NCBI GenBank assembly: GCA_029933635.1
Contig: JAOZNS010000149.1
Location: forward strand, 1 to 6,724
Direction of reading: 5' to 3'
From: Candidatus Zixiibacteriota bacterium
Lineage (GTDB): Bacteria; Zixibacteria; MSB-5A5; SM1-73
DNA: 6,724 nt
Of this stretch, positions 1 through 6,724 are shown one piece after another. The translations under genes and the position numbers were made by a program. The notes beneath the pieces are model-generated. The model did no database searches. It was given only the letters and a program-made list of their open reading frames with translations, and was not told the DNA's origin. How positions within the stretch are numbered: position 1 is the first letter of the stretch; every line of letters starts with the position of its first letter.

Positions 1-1
1 A

Positions 2-103
2 GACGTCCCGGACAACACCACCGTGGCAGGCACCCCAGGCAGAATCGTCAAGATGAATGGACAAAGGGTTAACATCAAACTTCCACCTTCAAAAATGCAG
101 TAA
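2..103 (+). CDS. cysE: Serine O-acetyltransferase-like acyltransferase, C-terminal fragment (5' end outside window)
   Basis: Only the last 33 codons are present, ending at TAA 101-103. The reading frame is open to the left edge. The visible peptide begins DVPDNTTVAGTPGRIVK, which closely follows the final turn of hexapeptide-repeat acyltransferases (the pattern [DN]VP-x-[NG]-[ST]-TVxGxPGRIV). This is the usual C-terminal end of CysE, followed by a short polar tail (KMNGQRVNIK and on to MQ). CysE transfers acetyl from acetyl-CoA to L-serine, giving O-acetylserine for cysteine synthesis in the cytoplasm, and its C-terminal tail often contacts cysteine synthase. The catalytic part lies outside the window, so other left-handed beta-helix acetyltransferases cannot be excluded. 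The gene is convergent with ccmF. The family assignment is fairly secure and the specific substrate less so. Confidence 0.7.
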   Translation, partial: DVPDNTTVAGTPGRIVKMNGQRVNIKLPPSKMQ

Positions 104-119
104 GTAATTAAACTGGTGA

Positions 120-137
120 AAAGAGCTTGTGCTCTTT
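120..137 (+). terminator. Short perfect stem-loop after the cysE-like gene, possible weak terminator
   Basis: AAAGAGC (120-126) and GCTCTTT (131-137) form a perfect 7-bp stem with a TTGT loop, starting 16 bases after the TAA of the acyltransferase gene. No run of T follows on the plus strand (next bases CGGCAACC). On the minus strand, the stem is followed only by TCACC. It may stop transcription weakly between the two convergent genes, but it is not a classical intrinsic terminator. Confidence 0.3.
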
Positions 138-280
138 CGGCAACCTGAAAGGAATTTACTATAAATAAGGCTCACTCCAGAGTCTTGACATTCAGACCAA
201 GAATAGATAACCACAAAGTTCTATTGATAGGGTGAGAAAACTACCGTTATCCTTGTGTTTTCAATCGAGAAATCAACCAT

Positions 281-2497
281 TCAGCGTCTCTCAGCCTCCT
301 TAGTCCGCCGATAGGTAGCGATTCCCAAACCCACCATGATCAAGATGGTGCCTAACCAAAACAGATTAATCAAGGGCTTTTTGTCTATGCTCAATACCAA
401 AATATCCTCTGAGGCTATCTCGTCTTGTAAAATCAGCCTGAGGGTTACAATCTTTCGATCGGCATCAATTTTTTCCAGCACTAAATAATCCTTTCCCCCG
501 GGAAGATGGACCATTCGGGCATCTTCGCTTCCCTCCCTTCCCCCCATCACCATAGTTGGAATCAAGGTTCCCTTCTCACCCTTGTGCTCCACATTCAAAA
601 TTGCCCCGACGCTTATCTGCCCTGATTGGGCATGAGAAGTTAAATCAAAGTCGAGAAATTCTATGGAATAACCTCTCTTTTCTTTGGTTTCGCCCTTTCG
701 AATTTGAATGAAATTTTCCTCGCTCACCTCCCCCTGGATACGGTCCTCGGGAGAGAGGTAAAGATCATATAAAAGATTGATCTTGATATGAGGAGATCTC
801 ATGATTCCCTGATTATATTCGCTGAAATAATATTGGGGACGTGCTATGAAATGAGTGCTTCCCTTCTGGACCTTAATCTTCAAAAAGTCATTGGTGCCTT
901 TTGCGCTGTTTTCGGTGCCCAGATAGGTAAACTGGTAGCCAAAGGCTTCCTCAGTTTCGCCCCGGGGAAGACTAATCTTTTTGGATTGATCATATCCCGA
1001 GGAGGTGATGATCCCCACCAATAGAATCCCTGCTCCCATATGAGTTAAAAATCCTCCGGCAAATTTTAATCCTCCCCTTTTTCGTTTGACCAATACAAAC
1101 AGATTGTTCACAATCGCCAAGCAAGCTGTAAAGATACAGATCAAATGGATGATGGATCGAACTTTAAAAGCGAATGCCAAAGCAGTTAAAACCGCTGCTG
1201 CAAAAAAGGAGAATCGAAGGTTCTTCAAAAGTTCGGTTACGTCTGATCCTTTCCATCGCAAAAAAGGTGCCGCTCCTAATGCAATAAATACAAGGATGCT
1301 CAGGGGAAGTTGAGTGCGAATATAGTAGGGGATGCTCACGCTGGAGGGAGGACCGAAAATTCTGCTAATCAGAGAGGAAGAGGTGCCCAACAGGATCAAA
1401 ACGGCTGAGAGAGCAAAAAGTATGATGGCAGAAAATAAGGAGAATTCACGGGTCAAGATGTTGTCGCCGATTCTGCTACGAGGGATGCCAGACAATCTGG
1501 AAAGGAAAAGTCCCAGAGAAAGAAAAACAAAAAACATTATGAATATCAACAGAAAAGTATTTATTCCCAAATCAATGAAGGAATGAACCGAAAAATCTCC
1601 TAAAACTCCGCTTCTCACCAGAAATGTGGCATAAACGACCATAAGGAAGGAGGAGATCGCCAGAAGAAGGTTCGTTCTCCGAAACATGTTTCGGGTCTTT
1701 TCTAAAATCAGCCCATGTATCAGAGCCACAGATAGAAGCCAGGGAACCAAAGATGCGTTTTCCACCGGGTCCCAGCCCCAGTATCCTCCCCAACCCAGAA
1801 CCTTATAAGCCCAGTAGGCTCCGATGAAGATTCCTGCTCCCAGCAAAAGAGAGGACAAACCTGCCCAGGGCAAAGTTAACCCCACCCACCCCTCATACCT
1901 ATTCCTGCTCAAAGCGGATAGGGCGTAGGCGAAAGGAATGGCTAAGCCGGCATACCCGGCGAAGACCACTGGAGGATGGATAACCATCCAAAAGTCTTTC
2001 AACAGAGGATTCAATCCCTTCCCATCTGGAGGCACATTGGGCAAAGTGGAAAAGGGACTTTTCTTCAAGAGCAAAACCAAAAGGAATATCTGAACCAATA
2101 GATAAAAGAACATAACATACCCTTGGTGAATTCCCGATTCTTCTGAAAAAAGCTGGGAACTCTTTTTCTTGCGGATGAGAAAAACCCCAAGCCAACTACC
2201 CAGAAAAAGCCACAAAAGGAAACTTCCCTCCTGTCCGGCCCAAAAACCGGAGATCAGATAAAAAAACGGCTCCGCGGAGGAACTGTAGTTATAAACGTAT
2301 TCCACCTGAAAGTGGTGGCCAAGGAACAGATACATCAGATATGCTGAAGCTAAAAAAGTAAAGAAAAAGAAAAAATAGTAAAACTTTCGTGCTAGGCTTA
2401 GCGGTTTCTCATCCGCCCGGGCACCCCACAGAAAGAAAATCGCAGAAATCAAAGCAAAGACCAAAGCCAAGCTCAAGCATAGATTTCCCAAGAACAT
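281..2497 (-). CDS. ccmF: Cytochrome c-type biogenesis protein CcmF (System I heme lyase subunit)
   Basis: Polytopic membrane protein of 738 residues. CcmF takes heme from holo-CcmE and, with CcmH, attaches it to CXXCH cysteines of apocytochrome c on the periplasmic side. Visible motifs, numbered from the chosen start: GFWAGQEGS (~84-92); IHPPVVF with His174; the tryptophan-rich WWD heme motif WGGYWGWDP (~236-244); His261 after it; His305 in VLGDFSVHSF; and His486 in LTHMGAG. These match the four heme-ligand histidines known in E. coli CcmF (H173, H261, H303, H491). About 15 hydrophobic segments are present. A large soluble domain (~500-705) precedes a last membrane helix (~708-729). At 738 residues it is longer than the usual ~650 of proteobacteria, mostly from this domain. 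An upstream in-frame ATG at 2530 would add 11 polar residues, but the ATG at 2497 has a strong Shine-Dalgarno and begins with the hydrophobic first helix (MFLGNLCLSLALV), so it is preferred. No other ccm genes are adjacent. Confidence 0.95.
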   Translation of the reverse strand: MFLGNLCLSLALVFALISAIFFLWGARADEKPLSLARKFYYFFFFFTFLASAYLMYLFLGHHFQVEYVYNYSSSAEPFFYLISGFWAGQEGSFLLWLFLGSWLGVFLIRKKKSSQLFSEESGIHQGYVMFFYLLVQIFLLVLLLKKSPFSTLPNVPPDGKGLNPLLKDFWMVIHPPVVFAGYAGLAIPFAYALSALSRNRYEGWVGLTLPWAGLSSLLLGAGIFIGAYWAYKVLGWGGYWGWDPVENASLVPWLLSVALIHGLILEKTRNMFRRTNLLLAISSFLMVVYATFLVRSGVLGDFSVHSFIDLGINTFLLIFIMFFVFLSLGLFLSRLSGIPRSRIGDNILTREFSLFSAIILFALSAVLILLGTSSSLISRIFGPPSSVSIPYYIRTQLPLSILVFIALGAAPFLRWKGSDVTELLKNLRFSFFAAAVLTALAFAFKVRSIIHLICIFTACLAIVNNLFVLVKRKRGGLKFAGGFLTHMGAGILLVGIITSSGYDQSKKISLPRGETEEAFGYQFTYLGTENSAKGTNDFLKIKVQKGSTHFIARPQYYFSEYNQGIMRSPHIKINLLYDLYLSPEDRIQGEVSEENFIQIRKGETKEKRGYSIEFLDFDLTSHAQSGQISVGAILNVEHKGEKGTLIPTMVMGGREGSEDARMVHLPGGKDYLVLEKIDADRKIVTLRLILQDEIASEDILVLSIDKKPLINLFWLGTILIMVGLGIATYRRTKEAERR

Positions 2498-2505
2498 CAG
2501 ATTTT

Positions 2506-2515
2506 CCCTTCCTTT
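2506..2515 (-). promoter_or_regulatory. Ribosome binding site that fixes the ccmF start
   Basis: On the minus strand this reads AAAGGAAGGG, eight bases before the ATG at 2497-2495. The alternative in-frame ATG at 2530 is preceded by AAACGCCTCT, which has no Shine-Dalgarno. This supports starting ccmF at MFLGNL rather than at MVDCRK. Confidence 0.7.
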
Positions 2516-2903
2516 CCGGCAATCCACCATAGAGGCGTTTTACAGCCCATCTATCAGGGTAGGGGAAAAGGGATCAGGAAGGATCTATTCCACCTTTTCC
2601 GAGCATGGGTGAAAGAACCTACCTTCTATCTTTTTTCTAACCGTGACAGTTTCTTTTCTAGGTTAAATTTGATGCTCCTTCAAGAATCCGACCTCTGAGC
2701 TACAGGCTTTCAGCTAAAGGGAGTTCTCTGACCATGTTTGTGCTGTTTTATTACAAAACTCTAACCTTCCGTTTCGAGGTCCGCAGTCGCCGCCATTTTT
2801 CTTTCTAATCTCCTCCACTACCTAATGAATTATATAAGAATACGCCACCAAAAGATTAAAAGCAAGAAAAAATACAAAATACAAGATAGGTTGAAACTTC
2901 TCC

Positions 2904-2922
2904 TTGACTTCCGCTAAGTCAA
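2904..2922. repeat. Perfect 7-bp inverted repeat / stem-loop
   Basis: TTGACTT (2904-2910) and AAGTCAA (2916-2922) pair perfectly around a five-base CCGCT loop. There is no T run on either side, so it is not an obvious terminator. It sits about 130 bases from the larger stem cluster at 3054-3140 and may belong to the same element. Confidence 0.6.
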
Positions 2923-2970
2923 TCACCAAATTGTGCTTCGAGAAATCAAGCTGTTTTAACTACATCAGGT

Positions 2971-2979
2971 CTCTCCTTT
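2971..2979 (-). promoter_or_regulatory. Orphan Shine-Dalgarno-like sequence followed by ATG-TAG
   Basis: The minus strand reads AAAGGAGAG here. After ACCTG comes an ATG (2965-2963) followed at once by TAG (2962-2960). The spacing is suitable for translation initiation, but the frame is a bare start-stop. It could be the stump of a lost or frameshifted gene downstream of the stem-loop cluster, or chance in purine-rich DNA. No protein is encoded. Confidence 0.3.
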
Positions 2980-3053
2980 CTTTTCAAAGTTTTCTTTAAT
3001 CCCGGAGAGGATACACCTTTTGTCTTTCTATGACCAGCCAATTTTACACACAA

Positions 3054-3140
3054 ATAGGGGCTGTTGCCGAAGTCAGACTGTTGGGCCGGATGAATTCCCG
3101 CCCCTATCGGAGACAATAACTTAACAACCATAGGGCCGGG
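3054..3140 (-). ncRNA. Candidate structured RNA with competing stems, family unknown
   Basis: Three complementary blocks lie close together. ATAGGGGC (3054-3061) pairs perfectly, over 8 bp, with GCCCCTAT (3100-3107). The same central block, extended to CCCGCCCCTAT (3097-3107), pairs 10 of 11 with ATAGGGCCGGG (3130-3140). In addition, GGGCCGG (3083-3089) can pair 6 of 7 with CCCGCCC (3097-3103) around a seven-base loop. The stems share the central block, so they are mutually exclusive. This density of GC-rich stems stands out from AT-rich flanks and suggests an RNA fold or a palindromic mobile-element end. The strand is uncertain. Minus is suggested because a Shine-Dalgarno-like AAAGGAGAG follows on that strand. 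No known RNA family is recognised with confidence, and it is not a tRNA. Confidence 0.35.
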
Positions 3141-3483
3141 CATTTAGCCTTGCCAGCAGAGTTAGACAGAAGCCCCAATATTTTACATTACCTGTAGATA
3201 CCAAATACAGATCAGCACTTTTTTAAGAGAAAGACATATGGAGGGAAGATTTGAAAGCTCAAACTCCTCTGGTGGAAAATCTCTTCATGTCAACCCACTA
3301 AATATAAACTTAAAAAACTGCAATTTTGTCTGAAGCCAAAAGCTCTATCAATCCGGACGAAAGTATCAACAAAACACCCATGCAAAAATTTCCGCAGGAT
3401 TTATAGAATGATTGAAACTAAATCCACCTTAACACTCATATTTCCAAAAACCCTCCCTGGCGTCTAAGAGATATTTGTTCACT

Positions 3484-3521
3484 AAAAAAATTTACCCACA
3501 CCTGCGGAAAGTAAAGCCGCA
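3484..3521 (-). terminator. Possible rho-independent terminator downstream of kbl
   Basis: Read on the minus strand, TGCGG (3521-3517) and CCGCA (3507-3503) form a 5-bp GC-rich stem with a nine-base loop, starting 12 bases after the kbl stop. A run of seven T (3490-3484) follows only after a 12-base gap. The stem is short and the T run displaced, so this is a weak candidate. Confidence 0.3.
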
Positions 3522-3532
3522 CTCTTTGGATT

Positions 3533-4720
<1,188 letters not shown>

Positions 4721-4728
4721 CTTTCAAA

Positions 4729-4734
4729 CCTCCT
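4729..4734 (-). promoter_or_regulatory. Ribosome binding site of kbl
   Basis: The minus strand reads AGGAGG, a full consensus Shine-Dalgarno, eight bases before the kbl ATG at 4720-4718. It supports the start at MYTKLKESL. Confidence 0.8.
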
Positions 4735-4774
4735 GATTAAAATATTTGTCTTTTTTGAAAAACAGCTTCATTTG

Positions 4775-4787
4775 GGTATCGGATACC
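4775..4787. promoter_or_regulatory. Palindrome in the kbl leader, possible operator
   Basis: GGTATC and GATACC flank a single central G, forming a perfect 13-base interrupted palindrome about 55 bases upstream of the kbl start. The spacing is too tight for an RNA hairpin loop, so a dimeric DNA-binding regulator is the more natural reading. No regulator family is recognised. Confidence 0.35.
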
Positions 4788-4800
4788 TTGCCCAATACGG

Positions 4801-4818
4801 TTATCATTAATGCGATAA
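4801..4818. promoter_or_regulatory. Second inverted repeat in the kbl leader
   Basis: TTATC (4801-4805) and GATAA (4814-4818) are inverted around eight bases, overlapping the palindrome CATTAATG (4805-4812). Its AT-rich sequence and position ~80 bases upstream of kbl fit either an operator or part of a promoter. Confidence 0.3.
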
Positions 4819-4866
4819 GGCGCTCGTTGCGAACATAGTGAGTCAATCTCTTTCTATTACTGTCAA

Positions 4867-4880
4867 AGGTAAGCTTACCT
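4867..4880. promoter_or_regulatory. Perfect 14-base palindrome between the C45 gene and kbl
   Basis: AGGTAAGCTTACCT is fully self-complementary and begins 9 bases after the stop codon of the C45 gene (read on the minus strand). With no loop it is better as a DNA-binding site than as a terminator. On the minus strand it is followed at once by TTGACA (4866-4861), identical to a sigma-70 -35 box, but no good -10 is seen at 16-18 bases. Confidence 0.35.
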
Positions 4881-4889
4881 GTTTCTTAG

Positions 4890-6359
4890 CTACCGTCCGA
4901 GCGCCCGACGGGCATATTCTTCGATATATTTATCTCCTGTATCCAGCGTCAAAACCTGCTCAAATGCGGCGCGCATTTCATCATTTTTCCTCATCGCCTC
5001 ATAGATCAGACCCAGTCGATAGTAAATGGGCGCACAAAAAGAACTATGCGGGTTTCCAGCCAATGCAGATTTGAACACGGAAATGGCATCCTCCTTCCGA
5101 CCCAATTCCACCAGTACAACGCCCATATAATATCCATAGCCTGCACAATGTGGATTTAGAGATACAGCTTTAGTCAAGTGGTCTGCCGCAGTAGAATCGT
5201 CTCCCTGAAGATAGGATAGGTATCCTTTCTGAAAGGCTTCCACCTCTGCCCACACTGAAGTTCCGACAATAGAGTCGGCTGGCACGGAGGGAACCACGGT
5301 CTGCGCTTGTGTGCCGTCCAATTCGTCCTGTAGGCTGAAGCCTATAAACTCATTGAAGGCTGAAGGAGCGACTCCCTTGGCAACCCAGAAGGTAAGATCA
5401 CTGGGGCAGAACACCACGCTGAGCATATTCGCCGGCGTCGCAATAATGTCCCCACCAAGGGTCTGGCGCCCAATATGTGGGTCGTAGTGATCCCGCAGGA
5501 TCGTCACCATCTCATCGAGATCAAACCCGCCGTAATGTTGTTTTGCTAACTGATCCAGCCTTTCGAAGCGGGCAAAGGTGTTAGGATCTTTGTTCTCAGG
5601 ATAGAACATCTTCGGCGAGACGAAATGATTGGTGGCGTAGACCATGTTGTTCTTAGGATTCCGCACCGCCAGCGCTCTGGAGGTTAATTCGACCACCACT
5701 GCGCTCGGCACCTTGCCGTCTGCCAGCAACAGATTGGCAGATCCTTTCCGTCGTTCATCTTCTAAGATAGTCAGAGCTTCCTCAATGGTGGAAGCCTCTT
5801 CCATAACTCGCCGGAAAATTTTCCATAGGATTGGCGCATCCATAATGCTTTCGTCAGGAGCTTCGGCGTGCATGTAACCTAAGGAAAGACCTCGGGCATT
5901 CATGGCAGTATGCACGCCTGTTGGAAAGTCACCGCTCCATCCGATAGCAACGAAGGGATATTTGCCAGTTGGCTCCACGATGTATACCACACGATACCGA
6001 TCCAGTACTCCGTGACCGGGGAAATCAAAGTTGCGAGCGTGCCATAGTTTCCCATCACTTGAGGCAGAACCAAAGGCGGCAAAATTAGTACAGCCACCTT
6101 GAGTGAAACGCTGGAGCACTCGATGATTGGCTGACGCTTTCCGAAAACCTTCAATCTCGTCAGCCAGCAACTCATGATATTGTGAGTCCATCTCAGCTTC
6201 GCTTCCGCGGAGGTGCACCACCACGATCCCCTCCTCATCTAAGCGATAACCATTACCACATTCAGTGCGGTTACCTAATCTACGTGCAGGAGGACTGGAA
6301 CAACCTATCATGAGTATGCTCAGAAAGAGTGCTAGCAGGATCTGTTTGTTCAATCTCAT
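4890..6359 (-). CDS. C45-type Ntn-hydrolase (acyltransferase/amidase-like) lipoprotein with C-terminal TPR repeats
   Basis: Predicted envelope protein of 489 residues. Residues 1-20 form a signal peptide (MRLNKQ, a hydrophobic core, then LMIGC) with lipobox cysteine Cys20; Met at -3 is a tolerated but imperfect lipobox residue. The catalytic domain (~35-340) resembles the C45/penicillin acylase-like Ntn family. GGCTNFAAFGSAS gives the expected nucleophile Cys90, freed by cleavage of Gly89-Cys90. It is followed by DGKLWHARNFDF (Arg109, Asp112), NARGLSLGY (Asn154) and YATNHF (Asn244). Residues ~370-475 hold about three TPR helix pairs (GYLSYLQGDDSTAADHLTKA; LVELGRKEDAISVFKSAL; GLIYEAMRKNDEMRAAFEQV). 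Known C45 members cleave or form amide bonds on small acylated molecules; the substrate here is unknown. An in-frame ATG at 6374 would add five residues, but the ATG at 6359 has GGAGGGG six bases upstream and is preferred. The gap to kbl is 169 bases, so co-transcription is uncertain. Confidence 0.85.
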   Translation of the reverse strand: MRLNKQILLALFLSILMIGCSSPPARRLGNRTECGNGYRLDEEGIVVVHLRGSEAEMDSQYHELLADEIEGFRKASANHRVLQRFTQGGCTNFAAFGSASSDGKLWHARNFDFPGHGVLDRYRVVYIVEPTGKYPFVAIGWSGDFPTGVHTAMNARGLSLGYMHAEAPDESIMDAPILWKIFRRVMEEASTIEEALTILEDERRKGSANLLLADGKVPSAVVVELTSRALAVRNPKNNMVYATNHFVSPKMFYPENKDPNTFARFERLDQLAKQHYGGFDLDEMVTILRDHYDPHIGRQTLGGDIIATPANMLSVVFCPSDLTFWVAKGVAPSAFNEFIGFSLQDELDGTQAQTVVPSVPADSIVGTSVWAEVEAFQKGYLSYLQGDDSTAADHLTKAVSLNPHCAGYGYYMGVVLVELGRKEDAISVFKSALAGNPHSSFCAPIYYRLGLIYEAMRKNDEMRAAFEQVLTLDTGDKYIEEYARRALGR

Positions 6360-6365
6360 CTTATT

Positions 6366-6372
6366 CCCCTCC
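6366..6372 (-). promoter_or_regulatory. Ribosome binding site that fixes the C45 gene start
   Basis: The minus strand reads GGAGGGG, six bases before the ATG at 6359-6357. It overlaps the first in-frame ATG (6374-6372), which itself is preceded only by an A-rich stretch with no Shine-Dalgarno. Initiation at MRLNKQ is therefore favoured, and this also gives a cleaner signal peptide. Confidence 0.75.
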
Positions 6373-6439
6373 ATACTTTTTTCTTTTGGTAGTGTCGGAT
6401 GCCTTAGTCTTATACCTTTCGCGGTGGCGTCGCAGATGA

Positions 6440-6468
6440 AGTATCCGTCACGACCAGAAAAGTGTCAT
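6440..6468 (-). promoter_or_regulatory. Candidate sigma-70-like promoter for the C45 gene
   Basis: On the minus strand ATGACA (6468-6463, 5 of 6 to TTGACA) and GATACT (6445-6440, 4 of 6 to TATAAT) are separated by exactly 17 bases, about 80 bases before the start codon. An isolated TATAAG (6414-6409) closer to the gene is a better -10 but lacks a matching -35. Confidence 0.4.
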
Positions 6469-6480
6469 TAAATTAAGTAA

Positions 6481-6724
6481 CTACTGGTTTTTTATACTGC
6501 CCAATGCAGGATAGAACAACACCTCTGTGGCGCCATAGTTCTTTATTACTAAATAATCTATATCATCTCTATACTTTCTTAGAATATTCTGTGCCACCTC
6601 AAAGAGATCCGAAATCCCCAGATAGGCAAAAATTTGGAGTTTTCTATTATAAAAACCGATCATTTTTTTAGTACAATTGAAGAATTTACAGGTATTATTA
6701 AGTTGTTCAAAAACTCTTTGATTT
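6481..6724 (-). CDS. Unrecognised protein, C-terminal 80 residues (5' end outside window)
   Basis: The frame is open from the right edge to TAG at 6483-6481, giving 80 residues; the ATG at 6663 is probably internal. I do not recognise the family. The segment is polar and AT-rich in codon use, unlike the more GC-rich C45 gene beside it. It contains an amphipathic stretch ISDLFEVAQNILRKYRDD, then a short beta-like DYLVIKNYG, and ends soon after in ALGSIKNQ. The helix plus hydrophobic strand plus Lys-Asn layout is vaguely like the C-terminal part of ParA/MinD-type ATPases, but that is weak and unproven. Two cysteines (TCKFFNCTK) are four residues apart near the left of the fragment. It lies upstream of the C45 gene on the same strand, with 121 bases between. 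Confidence 0.55.
   Translation of the reverse strand, partial: NQRVFEQLNNTCKFFNCTKKMIGFYNRKLQIFAYLGISDLFEVAQNILRKYRDDIDYLVIKNYGATEVLFYPALGSIKNQ

Larger units (their letters stand above)
2498..3532. other. Long intergenic region (~1 kb) with no convincing protein gene
   Basis: This separates ccmF from the upstream kbl. No frame on either strand gives a recognisable protein. The longest open stretch, 2946-3143 minus (65 codons), lies over the stem-loop cluster and matches nothing I recognise. The part nearest ccmF (2498-2880) is AT-rich and should contain the ccmF promoter, but I cannot pick a good -35/-10 pair. A tiny minus-strand frame of 11 codons (MAATADLETEG) near 2768-2803 has a GGAGGAG upstream but is too short to call. 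Bases 2904-3140 hold several stem-loops, described separately. Bases 3144-3480 are AT-rich with nothing I can identify. A kbl terminator may lie at 3484-3521. Confidence 0.7.

Noticed and set aside
235..262. GAAAAC...GTTTTC inverted repeat downstream of ccmF as a terminator
   Set aside because: The stem has only six mostly AT pairs with a ~15-base loop, and no T tract follows on the minus strand.
2689..2720. tRNA-like string (minus strand GCCTGTAGCTCAGAGGT)
   Set aside because: It resembles the 5' part and D-arm of a tRNA, but no anticodon arm, T-arm or matching 3' acceptor strand follows at the right spacing, so no cloverleaf can be drawn.
3054..3107. tRNA or tmRNA acceptor stem (ATAGGGGC/GCCCCTAT)
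   Set aside because: The enclosed length of 54 bases is too short for a tRNA, there is no T-loop GTTCRA sequence, and no tmRNA tag-coding region is present.
2946..3143. 65-codon open frame on the minus strand
   Set aside because: It lies across the stem-loop cluster, has a weak ribosome site, an unlikely composition, and no recognisable domain. The base pairing explains this stretch better than coding does.
5900..6238. 112-codon minus-strand frame inside the C45 gene
   Set aside because: It is an alternate-frame shadow of the Ntn-hydrolase domain, which carries the conserved motifs in the main frame.
6453..6494. ACCAG...CTGGT followed by TTTTTT on the plus strand as a terminator
   Set aside because: The stem is five pairs with a loop of about 25 bases, and no plus-strand gene lies upstream to be terminated.

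Overview
The window comes from a bacterial chromosome whose genes are nearly all on the minus strand. The organism is probably a Gram-negative-type, possibly uncultured lineage. Two genes point that way: a System I cytochrome c maturation heme lyase (CcmF), and a hydrolase with a lipoprotein signal. The sequence alone does not identify the phylum, and base composition is moderate with AT-rich intergenic DNA.

Layout, left to right. (1) Bases 2-103 (+) are the last 33 codons of a left-handed beta-helix acyltransferase, most like serine O-acetyltransferase (CysE). (2) Bases 281-2497 (-) are a complete ccmF, convergent with the first gene. It carries the WWD heme-handling motif and all four histidines expected of the family, but no other ccm gene is in view. 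(3) Bases 2498-3532 are about 1 kb without a convincing protein gene. Within it, 2904-3140 contains an unusual cluster of stem-loops, including two strong stems that compete for the same strand. This is the most unexplained part of the window and may be a structured RNA or the remains of a mobile element. (4) Bases 3533-4720 (-) are kbl, glycine C-acetyltransferase, the second step of threonine breakdown to glycine, here without its usual partner tdh. (5) Bases 4721-4889 are a leader carrying three short palindromes. (6) Bases 4890-6359 (-) are a predicted lipoprotein with a C45-type N-terminal-nucleophile amidase/acyltransferase domain fused to TPR repeats. (7) Bases 6360-6480 hold a plausible promoter for that gene. 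(8) Bases 6481 to the right edge (-) are the C-terminal part of an unrecognised gene that continues outside the window.

The genes do not form an obvious pathway. CysE (cysteine synthesis) and Kbl (glycine from threonine) are both amino-acid metabolism. CcmF works in the membrane on cytochrome c, and the C45 protein is probably anchored in the cell envelope. Intergenic gaps of 120-1,035 bases suggest mostly separate transcription units. Strong Shine-Dalgarno sequences place the starts of ccmF and the C45 gene at internal ATGs, 11 and 5 codons after the first in-frame ATG.
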